51,614 nt of DNA from Pseudomonadota bacterium (GTDB lineage: Bacteria > Vulcanimicrobiota > Vulcanimicrobiia > Eremiobacterales > Eremiobacteraceae), in the NCBI GenBank assembly GCA_021325335.1, contig JAJPHJ010000091.1, forward strand, positions 1-51,614. The letters are read 5' to 3'. The number at the start of each line of letters is the position of its first letter. The stretch's first letter is position 1. Of this stretch, positions 33,848 through 43,014 are shown piece by piece. The translations under genes were made by a program, and so were the position numbers. The notes under the pieces are model-generated. The model made no database searches, had not been told where the DNA came from, and saw nothing but the letters and a program-made list of their open reading frames with translations.

Positions 33848-36406
33848 CTACGGGGCGACCTGCTCCATGGCGAAGGCTTCGATGACGTCGCCCTCCTTGA
33901 TGTCGTTGAAGTTCTCGATCGCCATGCCGCACTCGTATCCTTCGGTCACCTCGCGCGCATCGTCCTTAAAGCGCTTGAGCGACGCGAGCTTGCCCTCATA
34001 GACGATCGCGCTATCGCGAAGCACGCGGACGCCCGCATCGCGCGTGATCTTCCCACTGCTCACGTAACAGCCCGCGATCGTACCCACTTTGCTCACCTTG
34101 AAGATCTGGCGCACGACTGCTTGGCCGAGCACGACCTCGCGCTCTTGAGGCTTGAGCATGCCGGTCATCGCGGCCTTGACTTCGTCGATGGCGTTGTAGA
34201 TGACATCGTAGAGCCGGACGTCGACCCCTTCTGCCTCGGCTTTGCGGGCGATGGTCGCGTCAGGCCGGATATTGAATCCGATGATAATCGCATTGGATGC
34301 GCTCGCGAGCATGACGTCCGATTCATTGATGCCGCCGACGCCGGTGTGGATCACGCGGGTACGGACCTCGTCGTTTGCGAGCCCATCGAGCTGCGACCGC
34401 AATGCTTCCACCGAGCCCTGCGCCTCGGCCTTGATAATGAGATTGAGTTCTTTGATGCCGCCCTCTTTGGCTTGCGCTAAGAAGCCGTCGAGCGTGACCG
34501 CACGCCTTGTCGTGGCCATGCGCTGCTCGCGCTTGCGCTGACTGCGTTTGGCGGCGAGCTCGCGCGCGTCGCGCTCGTCGGAAACGACCTCCAAGATGTC
34601 GCCGGCGGAAGGCACGTCGGACAGACCCATGATCTCAGCAGGGATCGCAGGTCCCGCGCGTTTGATCGCATCGAGCTTGTCGTCGAACATGGCGCGCACC
34701 CGTCCCCACGCAGCGCCCACGACGACGATGTCACCGGTGCGCAGCGTGCCATTTTTGACGAGCACCGTTGCGACCGGACCGCGCGCGCGGTCGAGCAGCG
34801 CTTCGATGATGACGCCTTGGGCGCGCCGGTTCCTGTTCGCGCGCAGCTCGAGAAGATCGGCATTGAGGAGCACCATTTCGAGCAGCTCGTCAATCCCGGT
34901 CTTCTGTTTCGCAGAGACAGGGATGAATTGCGTCTGACCGCCCCAATCCTCAGGCGTGAGCCCGAGATCGGAAAGTTGTTGTTTGACGCGGTCGACATTC
35001 GCGTTCGGCTTGTCGACCTTGTTCACCGCGACGACGATGGGGACGCCTGCGGCTCGAGCGTGATTCATGGCCTCGACAGTCTGCGGCATCACGCCGTCGT
35101 CGGCCGCCACAACCAAGATAGCAACGTCGGTCACCTTGGCGCCGCGCGCGCGCATCTCGGTGAACGCCTCGTGACCGGGCGTGTCGATGAACGTGATCTT
35201 GCGATCGCCGTACTCAACCGTGTAGGCGCCGATGCGCTGCGTGATGCCACCAGCCTCGCCGGCGGCGACCTTCGTGGAACGGATGGCGTCGAGCAGGCTC
35301 GTCTTGCCGTGGTCGACGTGCCCGAGCACGGTGACGACCGGCGGTCGCGCCGTGAGCGATCCAGCCGGATCCGTGTCGACGACGATCTCGGCGGTCTCTT
35401 CGCCCGCTTCCTTGACGATCGTGTTGTAACCGAAACGGCGCGCCACTTGCGAGGCGACGTCGGGCGGGATGTGCTGGTTGATCGTGGCCATCGTGCCCAT
35501 TTTGATCAGCTGAGCGATGACCTGAGCGGCAGGCGTCTCCATCGCGGTCGCGAGCTGTTGGACCGTGATGAGATCGGGGATCTCGAGGTCCTTGAGGACG
35601 GTCGGCTCCGCCGCGGGCGCCGCCGAAGCGGCCTTGTGCCGGCGTTCCGTCTTTTTGAGCAGTTCTTCGCGCTCGCGTTCTTTGCGATCGCGTTCGAGCT
35701 GGTCGCGACGCTTGCGCCCAGGAGCCGGAGCGGTCGTGGGCAGTGGTGCGGCGGGACCTCCGAGCAGTGGTCTTCCCGGCATCGGACGACCAGGCATGGG
35801 CCGTCCGGGAAACGGTCGTGCAGGCGCTCCGGGGCGAGCAGGCATCGGCCGGCCGGGAGTCGCGTCGCGGCGCATCACCGGGCGAAGCGGGTTCGGTCCG
35901 GCCGCGTGGGCCGGGCGCGCTGCACCGGGCTGACGTTCGGGAAGCGGTGGTGGTTGGGGACGTGCGACGGCGGGAGCCGGAGTCGAGGGCGAAGCCGACG
36001 CTGCCGGCACCACGCGCGGCTGCGCAGCCGGGCGCGTCGCCCGCGGCGCAGCGGGAACGGGTTTGAGCATTGGCTCGGCGGCTTGTTCGGGCGCGGCGGT
36101 CGCGGGGGTCGAAGCGATCGCCGGCGGTGGGACGGCGGCCTTCGGAGCGGGCTTCGGCGCGGCGGTCTTCTCGGGCGCGGCTGCTGCCGCACCGTTGCCA
36201 GCGACGGCTTTGGTCGCAGGCTTGTGGGTCTTGGCCGCTTTCGCGAGGTTGCCGAGGATCACGCCCTTCACGATTTCAGCGCGATGCTGATCGATCACGG
36301 ACATGTGGGTGCTAGCGCTTATGCCCACCTTGCTGAGCAGCGCGATCGTGTCTTTGCTCGATAACTTGAGCTCTTTTGCGAGCTCGTGGACTCGTACGGT
36401 TGCCAT
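33848..36406 (-). CDS. infB: translation initiation factor IF-2
   Basis: 852 residues. IF2_N domain ([20 protein letters not shown]) at the start, a long Pro/Ala-rich linker from about 70 to 280 with repeated PGRPMPGRP-type motifs, the GTPase with [16 protein letters not shown] and NKVDKPN, and the C-terminal initiator tRNA-binding domains. It brings initiator tRNA to the 30S subunit using GTP. An AGGAG ribosome binding site precedes the ATG; a REP palindrome ends 11 bases upstream of the start codon. Confidence 0.96.
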   Translation of the reverse strand: MATVRVHELAKELKLSSKDTIALLSKVGISASTHMSVIDQHRAEIVKGVILGNLAKAAKTHKPATKAVAGNGAAAAAPEKTAAPKPAPKAAVPPPAIASTPATAAPEQAAEPMLKPVPAAPRATRPAAQPRVVPAASASPSTPAPAVARPQPPPLPERQPGAARPAHAAGPNPLRPVMRRDATPGRPMPARPGAPARPFPGRPMPGRPMPGRPLLGGPAAPLPTTAPAPGRKRRDQLERDRKEREREELLKKTERRHKAASAAPAAEPTVLKDLEIPDLITVQQLATAMETPAAQVIAQLIKMGTMATINQHIPPDVASQVARRFGYNTIVKEAGEETAEIVVDTDPAGSLTARPPVVTVLGHVDHGKTSLLDAIRSTKVAAGEAGGITQRIGAYTVEYGDRKITFIDTPGHEAFTEMRARGAKVTDVAILVVAADDGVMPQTVEAMNHARAAGVPIVVAVNKVDKPNANVDRVKQQLSDLGLTPEDWGGQTQFIPVSAKQKTGIDELLEMVLLNADLLELRANRNRRAQGVIIEALLDRARGPVATVLVKNGTLRTGDIVVVGAAWGRVRAMFDDKLDAIKRAGPAIPAEIMGLSDVPSAGDILEVVSDERDARELAAKRSQRKREQRMATTRRAVTLDGFLAQAKEGGIKELNLIIKAEAQGSVEALRSQLDGLANDEVRTRVIHTGVGGINESDVMLASASNAIIIGFNIRPDATIARKAEAEGVDVRLYDVIYNAIDEVKAAMTGMLKPQEREVVLGQAVVRQIFKVSKVGTIAGCYVSSGKITRDAGVRVLRDSAIVYEGKLASLKRFKDDAREVTEGYECGMAIENFNDIKEGDVIEAFAMEQVAP

Positions 36407-36417
36407 TTTCTCCTATA

Positions 36418-36442
36418 GGGCGACTTGCCAGTCGCCCTCTAC
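36418..36442 (-). repeat. single GTAG-headed REP palindrome between ylxR and infB
   Basis: On the minus strand the copy starts GTAGAGGGCG, then forms an eight-base stem around a GGCA loop (stem arms GGGCGACT and AGTCGCCC). It matches the right-hand array next to the RAYT gene except for one base in the head. The TAG in its head is the stop codon of ylxR, and the palindrome abuts the infB ribosome binding site. Confidence 0.85.
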
Positions 36443-36675
36443 ACTATCTTCCATGGTGCCGCGGCGGCCACGCCGCTCAGCGCCTTGTATCTCTTGTTCT
36501 TCGCCACGCGCGTTCCGCACTCCGGTGAACACAGGTATGCGCCTCGACCCGCGGTACGCCCGCTCGCGTCAACCTTCCATCCATCGCGATCGTGGACGAA
36601 TCGCATGAGCCGGAACTTGTCGGCCCGTGTCTTGCACGCAACGCATTGCCGCGTCGGCACATGGCCTTTGTTCAC
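36439..36675 (-). CDS. ylxR: YlxR-family RNA-binding protein
   Basis: 78 residues, DUF448. The VPTRQCVACKTRADKFRLMRF start and the GRTAGRGAYLC motif are conserved in YlxR/RnpM, an RNA-binding protein encoded between nusA and infB in many bacteria; in Bacillus and Clostridium it has been linked to RNase P. The position between nusA and infB is conserved here. The stop codon belongs to a REP copy. Confidence 0.88.
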   Translation of the reverse strand: MNKGHVPTRQCVACKTRADKFRLMRFVHDRDGWKVDASGRTAGRGAYLCSPECGTRVAKNKRYKALSGVAAAAPWKIV

Positions 36676-36680
36676 CTTGC

Positions 36681-38006
36681 CTAGTTCCCCGTGGCAGTCC
36701 TGTCACTGCCCTCGTCGCTCTCCCTTTCTTCCTCCTCATCTGGTCCGCGTTGCAGTTCTTGCAGCCGACGAATCAGATCTTCGTCTTGCGCGAGCATTTC
36801 GGGCGTGAGGACGACACCGGTTTGCTCTGCTGCGATTTCGGCCATCGCGGCGACCTGCTCTTCGTCCTTTGCTTCTTCCACGCGCTGTTCCACGAGCTGC
36901 GCCCACTGCTCTTCGCTGTGGATGTCGATGCGCCACCCGGTCAGCTTAGCGGCGAGCCGGACGTTTTGGCCTTCCTTGCCGATGGCCAACGAGAGCTGAT
37001 GTTCGGGGACCACGGCCTCAGCGAGGTGGTCGCGCTCGCTCAGGTGCACCGAGACAACTTTGGCTGGCTGCAGCGCATTCGCGACATACGTCGCGGTGTC
37101 CGCAGACCATTGGATGACATCGATCTTCTCACCGTGCAGCTCCTCGCTGATGTTGTTCACGCGCGAGCTGCGCGGACCTAGGCACGCGCCCACGGCGTCG
37201 ATGTCCTCTTCTTCGGTGAACACGGACACTTTCGAGCGCGAGCCCGCCTCGCGGGCGACGTCTTTGATCTCCACGAGCCCCTGATCGATCTCCGGAATCT
37301 CCTGTTCGAAAAGGCGGCGCACGAGATTCGGGTGGCTTCGCGACAGCACGACCTGCGGGCCCTTGTTGGTCTTGCGGACCTCCATGACGAAGACCCGGAT
37401 GCGCGAGCCGATGCGGAACGTTTCGCGCGGCACCTGCTCGGAGAGCGGCAGGATCGCCTCGGCCTTGTCCAGGTCGACGAACATGTTGCGCTGCTCGTAG
37501 CGCTGCACCGTGCCCGTCACCAAACGGTCGAGCTTTTCGTTGAACTCGTCGAAGACCAGATCGCGCTCGGCCTCGCGGATGCGCTGCACGATCACTTGCT
37601 TGGCTGTCTGCGCGGCAATGCGCCCGAACTCTTTGGGCGTGATCTCCACGTCGAAGTTGTCGCCGACCTTGTACCGAGATCCGGCTTCGTCGGGTGCGAT
37701 CTCGAGCGCGGGGTCGGTGACTTCCTCGACGACCGTGCGCCGTGCGAACACACGGTAGGAGCCGTCGTTGCGGTCGACGATGACGACCGGGTTGCCGACC
37801 GCCTCCGCTTCCCGGACGAAGTTGCGCTTGTAGGCCGAGACGAGCGCGGCTTCGAGCGCTTCGATGAGGGTCTCGGCCGGCAGGTTGCGGTCTCGCTCGA
37901 GCTCGTGGAGGGCCTCGATGAGCTCTGGGTTTGGTCGGGCCGGGGCGACCGCAAGCGAGCCGTTGCCGCCCCCGGCTGATTTCTTGATCGTTTTTCTAGG
38001 CGCCAT
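36681..38006 (-). CDS. nusA: transcription termination/antitermination factor NusA
   Basis: 441 residues: an N-terminal RNA polymerase-binding domain (about 25-155), an S1 domain (about 160-230, GTVQRYEQRNMFVDLDKAEA), then KH1 and KH2 (EHQLSLAIGKEGQNVRLAAK). The tail is acidic. In KH1 the loop reads LGPRSSR where GMRGSR is more usual, a mild oddity. NusA controls pausing and termination of RNA polymerase. A two-hairpin leader precedes it, suggesting transcriptional control separate from rimP. Confidence 0.95.
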   Translation of the reverse strand: MAPRKTIKKSAGGGNGSLAVAPARPNPELIEALHELERDRNLPAETLIEALEAALVSAYKRNFVREAEAVGNPVVIVDRNDGSYRVFARRTVVEEVTDPALEIAPDEAGSRYKVGDNFDVEITPKEFGRIAAQTAKQVIVQRIREAERDLVFDEFNEKLDRLVTGTVQRYEQRNMFVDLDKAEAILPLSEQVPRETFRIGSRIRVFVMEVRKTNKGPQVVLSRSHPNLVRRLFEQEIPEIDQGLVEIKDVAREAGSRSKVSVFTEEEDIDAVGACLGPRSSRVNNISEELHGEKIDVIQWSADTATYVANALQPAKVVSVHLSERDHLAEAVVPEHQLSLAIGKEGQNVRLAAKLTGWRIDIHSEEQWAQLVEQRVEEAKDEEQVAAMAEIAAEQTGVVLTPEMLAQDEDLIRRLQELQRGPDEEEERESDEGSDRTATGN

Positions 38007-38038
38007 CTGGTTTACGTACCATCCCCGTGTAAGACTGC

Positions 38039-38090
38039 AAAAGGAGTGGGCGACCCACTCCTTTTCAGGATATCACTGGTATTTTACCAG
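38039..38090 (-). promoter_or_regulatory. two-hairpin leader between rimP and nusA, possible attenuator
   Basis: Reading toward nusA, a CTGGTA/TACCAG stem (38076-38090) is followed by a perfect 12-base stem, AAAAGGAGTGGG and CCCACTCCTTTT around a three-base loop (38039-38065). Its second arm ends in TTTT, as in an intrinsic terminator. It lies 33 bp before the nusA start, in an AT-richer island. It may terminate a share of rimP transcripts or regulate nusA; NusA autoregulation is known in other bacteria. Confidence 0.55.
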
Positions 38091-38118
38091 ATGGTGAAAG
38101 CAAGCGCAAGGCTTTGGA

Positions 38119-38616
38119 TCAGGCTTTTCGATTAAGATCGGAGCGCGGGTCGTAGACCAAATGAGCCCGCTTGATGGCCCGGTATGGCAGCGGTGTGACG
38201 CCGGCGTACTTGTCATCGATCGTGACGGCGTTCTCGTCGACGCCCGCGATCGTTCCCGTGAACTCGGTCCGGTTCCTCACGCGCAAGGTGGTGATCACAT
38301 TGATCATCCTTCCTTTGAACCGGCGGTAGTGCTCCGGCGTGAGGAGCGGCCTCTCCACGCCCGCCGAAGCGACTTCGATGGTGAAGAGCGGCACGGGCGG
38401 CGGCAACTCTTCGATACGCCGCTCGATATGCCGTGAGACGGCTTCACACAGATTGGAATCCACGCGGCTTTCACGATCGATGGTGAGGCTGAGGTGGTAG
38501 ACGCGATGCTCCTTGTGGATCGCAAGCTTGAGGATCTCGACGTCTGCGAACGAGGGCACAGCCGTGATACTTGTGCAGATCGCTTCGAGTTGACGATGAA
38601 CCGAGCTTTGCATCAT
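38119..38616 (-). CDS. rimP: ribosome maturation factor RimP
   Basis: 165 residues from the ATG at 38616 (an ATG at 38613 is equally possible; a GGAG lies upstream). The RimP signature is ITAVPSFADVEILKLAIHKE at the start and FTIEVASAGVERPLLTPEHY in the middle, then a C-terminal SH3-like part. RimP supports 30S assembly and is usually the first gene of the nusA operon. Here it is preceded by pxpA with an ATGA overlap, so its translation is coupled to an amino-acid metabolism gene. Confidence 0.9.
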   Translation of the reverse strand: MMQSSVHRQLEAICTSITAVPSFADVEILKLAIHKEHRVYHLSLTIDRESRVDSNLCEAVSRHIERRIEELPPPVPLFTIEVASAGVERPLLTPEHYRRFKGRMINVITTLRVRNRTEFTGTIAGVDENAVTIDDKYAGVTPLPYRAIKRAHLVYDPRSDLNRKA

Positions 38617-39386
38617 GCGAGCTCCGTCATGGGAACGATGCGCACGCCCGCTGCGACAAGCGCGTCGCGAACGGCGCAAGCGATTTCCGTCGCGTTCGGC
38701 GAGTCGCCGTGGATGCACAACGTCTGGGCCTGGACCTCAATCGACTGGCCATTCCGCGCGAACACCCGGTCGCGGAGCGCGATTTCCAGCGCTTGTGCGG
38801 CGGCCGAGCGCGGATCTTCGAACACCGCGCCTGCATGCGATCTGCTGCGCAGCGTGCCATCCGCCTCGTAGGCGCGATCGCAAAACGCCTCCGCGACCGT
38901 GCGCAGCGATTCCGCTCGCGCAGCGTTGAGTGAGACCGATCCCGCAAGGCCGACAAGGATCAGGTCGCGGTCGTAGCGCCCGACCGCTCGCGCTACCGCG
39001 GCGGCTATCGCCGCATTTTTTGCGGCATCGTTGTAGAGCGCGCCATGTGGCTTGACGTGGGTAACGCGAGCGCCTAATGCGCGTGCGATGGCGCCGACGG
39101 CGCCGAGCTGGTAGAGGATCACGTTTTCGAGCTCTGCTGGAGCCATCTCGATCGACGTGCGGCCGAAGCCGCCGGCGTCCGGATACGAAGGGTGCGCTCC
39201 CACCGAGACCTTGTGTGCCAATGCTGCCTTGATCGTCGCGGCGATGATGTTCGGATCGCCCGCATGGACGCCGCACGCGACGTTTCCCGATGTCACGTAT
39301 CGGAAAATCGACTCGTCGTCGCCGGCGCGACGCGCCCCGAACGACTCACCGACGTCCGCGTTGAGATCAATCTGGCGTGTCTGCAT
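38613..39386 (-). CDS. pxpA: 5-oxoprolinase subunit A (LamB/YcsF family)
   Basis: 257 residues. Canonical start QIDLNADVGESFG followed by VTSGNVACGVHAGDPNII, VSVGAHPSYPDAGGFGR and HVKPHGALYNDAA. With PxpB and PxpC it hydrolyses 5-oxoproline (pyroglutamate) to glutamate using ATP. It overlaps pxpC by 20 bp and rimP by ATGA. Confidence 0.93.
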   Translation of the reverse strand: MQTRQIDLNADVGESFGARRAGDDESIFRYVTSGNVACGVHAGDPNIIAATIKAALAHKVSVGAHPSYPDAGGFGRTSIEMAPAELENVILYQLGAVGAIARALGARVTHVKPHGALYNDAAKNAAIAAAVARAVGRYDRDLILVGLAGSVSLNAARAESLRTVAEAFCDRAYEADGTLRSRSHAGAVFEDPRSAAAQALEIALRDRVFARNGQSIEVQAQTLCIHGDSPNATEIACAVRDALVAAGVRIVPMTELA

Positions 39387-40332
39387 GGTGGAGTTTCTCG
39401 GTCAGCGCGCGGGTCTTTTCGGTGAGCGCCGTTGCCGCTTCGGGTTGTCCGACGATCCGAAAACGAACTTCATCGCCAGGGCGAACTTGCGCTGCATCGG
39501 GGGTGTCGGCGCTGATGACGACCATGGGGATCGCGTATCCGCCCGTTGACTGATGCTCTGCAAGGAGCACGATGGGCAAACCATCGCTCGAAAGCTGCAC
39601 GCATCCGGCACACACGCCGCACGAAGCCACGTCGAAGCCTGAAGACCGCTGCAGGCCGTGGCCTTCGAGCCGAACACCCTGGCGACTGCTCCGCGGTGAG
39701 ACCCGATACGCCTGGTTTTGAAAAAAGGCGAAATCTTCGGCTGAAAAGCGCGCCGCGTGCGGTCCGCGAGTCGCTCGCAGAGTGGCAGGTTGGCGCCAGT
39801 GAGGTCGCGCTTGCGCGGTCATTGCGAGGTCCCGATCGTTAGGGTCTCGATCGAGCGCTCCCAACGCCACGCGATCGCCACGCGCGAGCGCCCGTCCCTC
39901 AAACCCGCCCAGATTCGCGGTCAGGTCGGTGCTGAGGCTTCCGAAGATGGGCGGAGCCATGACGCCTCCCTGGAACGCGATGTAGCAGCGCAGCCCGCTT
40001 TGCGCCGGACCGAGCTTCACGTCGGCCCCGGCGCGCACGCGCATGGATCGCCACATTTCGCGTTCTCCGCCACTGACGGTGAGTTTGGATGGCGCACCGG
40101 TCACTGCGATGCGCATCGCGTGCCGCGCGGTGAATGCGAACCCGGTGAGCGTGGTTTCGATGAGCGCTGCGCCCTGTGGGTTGCCGACAAGGCGATTCGC
40201 CGCGCGCGCGCTCAACCAATCTGCAAAGCCGGATGGGGACAGTCCCATCTTTGCGACATCGCGCCTGCCGCGATCTTGAATCGTCGCCTGCAAGCCGGGA
40301 TCGAGCACGTCGAATGCGGCTGTGAAGCTCAT
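39367..40332 (-). CDS. pxpC: 5-oxoprolinase subunit C (biotin-dependent carboxyltransferase-like, KipA)
   Basis: 321 residues from the ATG at 40332, which overlaps the pxpB stop (ATGA). The start, FDVLDPGLQATIQDRGRRDV, the RAANRLVGNPQGAALIETTL segment and the STGGYAIPMVVI region match PxpC/KipA. A long upstream extension of the frame lies over pxpB and is not used. The protein is part of the pyroglutamate-hydrolysing complex; some relatives were named allophanate or urea carboxylase-like. Confidence 0.92.
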   Translation of the reverse strand: MSFTAAFDVLDPGLQATIQDRGRRDVAKMGLSPSGFADWLSARAANRLVGNPQGAALIETTLTGFAFTARHAMRIAVTGAPSKLTVSGGEREMWRSMRVRAGADVKLGPAQSGLRCYIAFQGGVMAPPIFGSLSTDLTANLGGFEGRALARGDRVALGALDRDPNDRDLAMTAQARPHWRQPATLRATRGPHAARFSAEDFAFFQNQAYRVSPRSSRQGVRLEGHGLQRSSGFDVASCGVCAGCVQLSSDGLPIVLLAEHQSTGGYAIPMVVISADTPDAAQVRPGDEVRFRIVGQPEAATALTEKTRALTEKLHHADTPD

Positions 40333-41018
40333 GCGCTCACGGTGGCGGTCGCCGCCTCGATTGTGGAGACAGGATGGAACCGCACGCGGTCGCCGGGAGC
40401 AAAGAGCGCAGCGGGCGAGCGGGCAACGTTGAACACGTCGGCTTCCGTCTTGCCCACGATGCGCCAACCGCCGGGCGACGTGCGCGGATAGATGCCACAG
40501 ACGCCGGCGGCGAGGGCCACGCTCCCCGCCGGCACGCGGACACGAGGTGTAGCCAGCCGTGGTAAGGCAAGTGCCTGCGGCAAGCCGCTCAAATATGGAA
40601 AGCCGGCGATGAAACCCAAGAATGCGACACGATAAATCGGCGCGCAGAACACCTGGACCACGTCGGTTTCGCTCATGCCGGCGTGACGCGCTACGTCCCC
40701 AAGATCGAGGCTGAACTCCGGGCCGAAGCACACGTTCACGTCGATTGTTCTCGACTCGACCGTAGTGGCGGCGCGGTCGGACTCGAGTGCGCCACGGACG
40801 CACGCCATGATCGTGGCGAGTCGGGCGACGCTTGGGTCGAAACGCACGAGCACCGAGGTGAAAGCGGGCGTGACCTCAAGGATGCTTTCGCCCAGCGATT
40901 CCTTCAACGTGGCGGAAAGCGACCACACCTGACGCAGCGTTGCCTCGTCGGCAGCCTCGCCGAGCACGGTGAGAACGGCGGCGTCTCCAACCGGGATGAC
41001 GTCCCCTCTCATCTTCAT
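40329..41018 (-). CDS. pxpB: 5-oxoprolinase subunit B (KipI family)
   Basis: 229 residues from the ATG at 41018 (a second ATG at 41012 is also plausible). The IPVGDAAVLTVLGEAADEAT start, the AFTSVLVRFDP segment, CAPIYRVAFLGFIAGFPYLS and PRVRVPAGSVALAAGVCGIY, with PGGWRIVGKT following, are the KipI/PxpB pattern. It is the first gene of the minus-strand operon, divergent from the DUF255 gene by 57 bp. Confidence 0.92.
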   Translation of the reverse strand: MKMRGDVIPVGDAAVLTVLGEAADEATLRQVWSLSATLKESLGESILEVTPAFTSVLVRFDPSVARLATIMACVRGALESDRAATTVESRTIDVNVCFGPEFSLDLGDVARHAGMSETDVVQVFCAPIYRVAFLGFIAGFPYLSGLPQALALPRLATPRVRVPAGSVALAAGVCGIYPRTSPGGWRIVGKTEADVFNVARSPAALFAPGDRVRFHPVSTIEAATATVSA

Positions 41019-41075
41019 GCCCCATCGTCCGCGCACGGCAGGTGCGGTTCCTCTCCCGGCAGGAAACGAGGAGCG

Positions 41076-42854
41076 GTGAGCCAGCTGCACTTCTCTCCGC
41101 GTCCCAACCGGGCAGCGCAGATCCGATGGCAGCCCTGGGAGCCTGCCACCTTCGAGCGCGCGAAAGCCGAAGGCAAACCGGTCTTGCTCGCGATCTCCGC
41201 CGTGTGGTGTCATTGGTGTCACGTCATGGATGAGACGAGCTACTCGAACGAATCGATCATCGAGACGATCAACGATGAATTCGTGCCCATTCGCGTTGAC
41301 AATGACCAGCGCCCCGACATCAACGCGCGGTACAACATGGGTGGCTGGCCTACAACGGTTTTCTTGACGCCGGAAGGCGAGGTGCTTTATGGCGGCACGT
41401 ACATTCCGCCGGAAGCCATGCGCCAGGTGCTGGCGCAGATCCAGCATTACTACGCTCTTCCGGACAACCGCCTCAAAGTCGCGCAGCGGGTCGCCGATCT
41501 AAAGGCGGCGCGGGCGGCGCGAGCCCGATCCCCGCGCGGGGCGGACCTGGATCCGCAGACGGGAGCGAACGTGCTCGCCGCCTTGTCGGCATCCTTCGAT
41601 GAGTCCCACGGCGGATTTGGTGACGAACAGAAATTCCCGCACGTGCCTGCGCTGCAATTCTTGCTCGACGTGTGCGCGCGCGGTTCAAACGAGCGGGCCC
41701 AAACGATGGTCCAGCGGACGCTGCACGCGATGGCTGCCGGAGGGATGTACGATCACGTGGAGGGGGGCTTTTTCCGTTATTCCACGACGCCTGACTTCTC
41801 AGTCCCTCACTTCGAAAAAATGCTTGAAGATCTGGGTGGGCTTTTGCAGGCTTACGCGCGTGCCTCGGCACTCTTCGACGACGCAGAGCTTGCGAAAGTG
41901 GCCGTCGACGTCAAACGCTACGTAGATGCGAGCCTTTGGAACTCGGGGTGGGGCGGCTATGGCGGCTCGCAAGACGCAGACGAGGACTACTACGCCATGG
42001 ACGCCTCTGGTCGAGCGACCAAGAAAGCTCCCTATGTCGACCCGACGATCTACACGTCGTGGAACGCACAGGCCGCTGCGGGTATTTTGTCGGCCGCTCC
42101 TTTGCTGCCGGGCATCGACGTGGCCGCATGGCGCAACCGGGGGCTGTGCGTGCTCGAGACGTTGTGGGATCGTCTGCTCGTAGATGGTCTTATGTGCCGT
42201 TATTTTGACGGAGCGGCGCACGTTCGCGGACTGCTCGCCGATCAAGCCTGGAGCACACGGGCGGCGACAACCGCATTTTCGAGTACCGGTGATCCGAAAT
42301 GGCTCGTCCGCGCGCAGGACTTACTCGAGCAGTGCGATGCCTTGTACGATGCTGACGCGAGCGTGTACGTCGATCGGGTGCCCGGTGAGTACGATGCGGG
42401 CAGACTCGCCGAGCAAACCGTATCGCTCGACGACAATGCGCTCATGGCGCGAGCGTTACTCACATGCGCAGCGTTCACGGGCCGGCAAGACCTCTCCGAG
42501 CGGGCGCGCGACATCCTGCGCCGTTATTCACGCGACTATCAATCGTATAACATATTTGCTGCGGCATATGCGAGCGCGGTGCTCGATGTCATGGAACCTC
42601 CGGTCGACGTGCACATCGTAGGTGCTTCGAGCGATGAAAAGGCAACCGCACTATGGGAAGCAGCTTTGCAAATGGCTAGACCGCCCGTGCGGGTCGACCC
42701 ACTCGATCCCTCGCGCGAGGCTCAACGGGCCGTTACACTCGGCTACGGCGCCGCTGGTCCCAGCGCGTACCTTTGCCGCGGCACCACCTGTTTCGCTCGC
42801 GCATCAACGTCAACGGATTTGGCGAACGCGCTGGCTCGCATCCAGACTCCGTAG
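41076..42854 (+). CDS. thioredoxin-domain protein, YyaL/SSP411 (DUF255) family
   Basis: 592 residues from the GTG at 41076 (ribosome binding site GAGGAG close by). The N-terminal thioredoxin-like domain carries WCHWCHVM with LLAISAVWCHWCHVMDETSY, then EFVPIRVDNDQRPDI and a GGWPTTVFLTP motif. The rest is an (alpha/alpha)6-barrel like N-acylglucosamine 2-epimerase (AGGMYDHVEGGFFRYS, PHFEKMLEDLGGLLQAYARA). Function of this widespread family is not settled. The longer frame to 40683 overlaps pxpB and is unlikely. The stop TAG is supplied by the first REP copy. Confidence 0.9.
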   Translation: MSQLHFSPRPNRAAQIRWQPWEPATFERAKAEGKPVLLAISAVWCHWCHVMDETSYSNESIIETINDEFVPIRVDNDQRPDINARYNMGGWPTTVFLTPEGEVLYGGTYIPPEAMRQVLAQIQHYYALPDNRLKVAQRVADLKAARAARARSPRGADLDPQTGANVLAALSASFDESHGGFGDEQKFPHVPALQFLLDVCARGSNERAQTMVQRTLHAMAAGGMYDHVEGGFFRYSTTPDFSVPHFEKMLEDLGGLLQAYARASALFDDAELAKVAVDVKRYVDASLWNSGWGGYGGSQDADEDYYAMDASGRATKKAPYVDPTIYTSWNAQAAAGILSAAPLLPGIDVAAWRNRGLCVLETLWDRLLVDGLMCRYFDGAAHVRGLLADQAWSTRAATTAFSSTGDPKWLVRAQDLLEQCDALYDADASVYVDRVPGEYDAGRLAEQTVSLDDNALMARALLTCAAFTGRQDLSERARDILRRYSRDYQSYNIFAAAYASAVLDVMEPPVDVHIVGASSDEKATALWEAALQMARPPVRVDPLDPSREAQRAVTLGYGAAGPSAYLCRGTTCFARASTSTDLANALARIQTP

Positions 42855-43003
42855 CGGGCGATTGGCAAATCGCCCACGCCTCGCGCGACGATGTAGCGGG
42901 CGATTGGAAAATCGCCCCAGCTTCGCCCATACGATGTAGCGGGCGATTGGAAAATCGCCCCAGCTTCGCCCATACGATGTAGCGGGCGATTGGAAAATCG
43001 CCC
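42851..43003 (+). repeat. left REP array, four tandem copies
   Basis: Copies start at 42851, 42893, 42936 and 42979 and are spaced 42-43 bp. Each 25-base unit reads GTAGCGGGCG then ATTGGAAAAT (first copy ATTGGCAAAT) then CGCCC. The stem pairs GGGCGATT with AATCGCCC around a GGAA loop. Linkers between the last three copies are nearly identical (CAGCTTCGCCCATACGAT). The first copy overlaps the DUF255 stop. Confidence 0.9.
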
Positions 43004-43014
43004 CAGCTGCGCCC

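Noticed and set aside
34817-36364. A 515-codon frame opposite infB
   Set aside because: infB is unmistakable on the minus strand. The opposite frame is Arg/Gly/Asp-rich and low in complexity, a typical high-GC shadow.
40683-41075. Longer N-terminus of the DUF255 gene
   Set aside because: It would overlap pxpB almost completely. The text before the GTG has no family similarity, and a ribosome binding site precedes the GTG.
42851-43003. Possible short CRISPR array (43-bp period, four units)
   Set aside because: The repeats are palindromes with the GTAG head, the linkers are nearly identical rather than unique spacers, and a RAYT gene rather than cas genes lies next to them.
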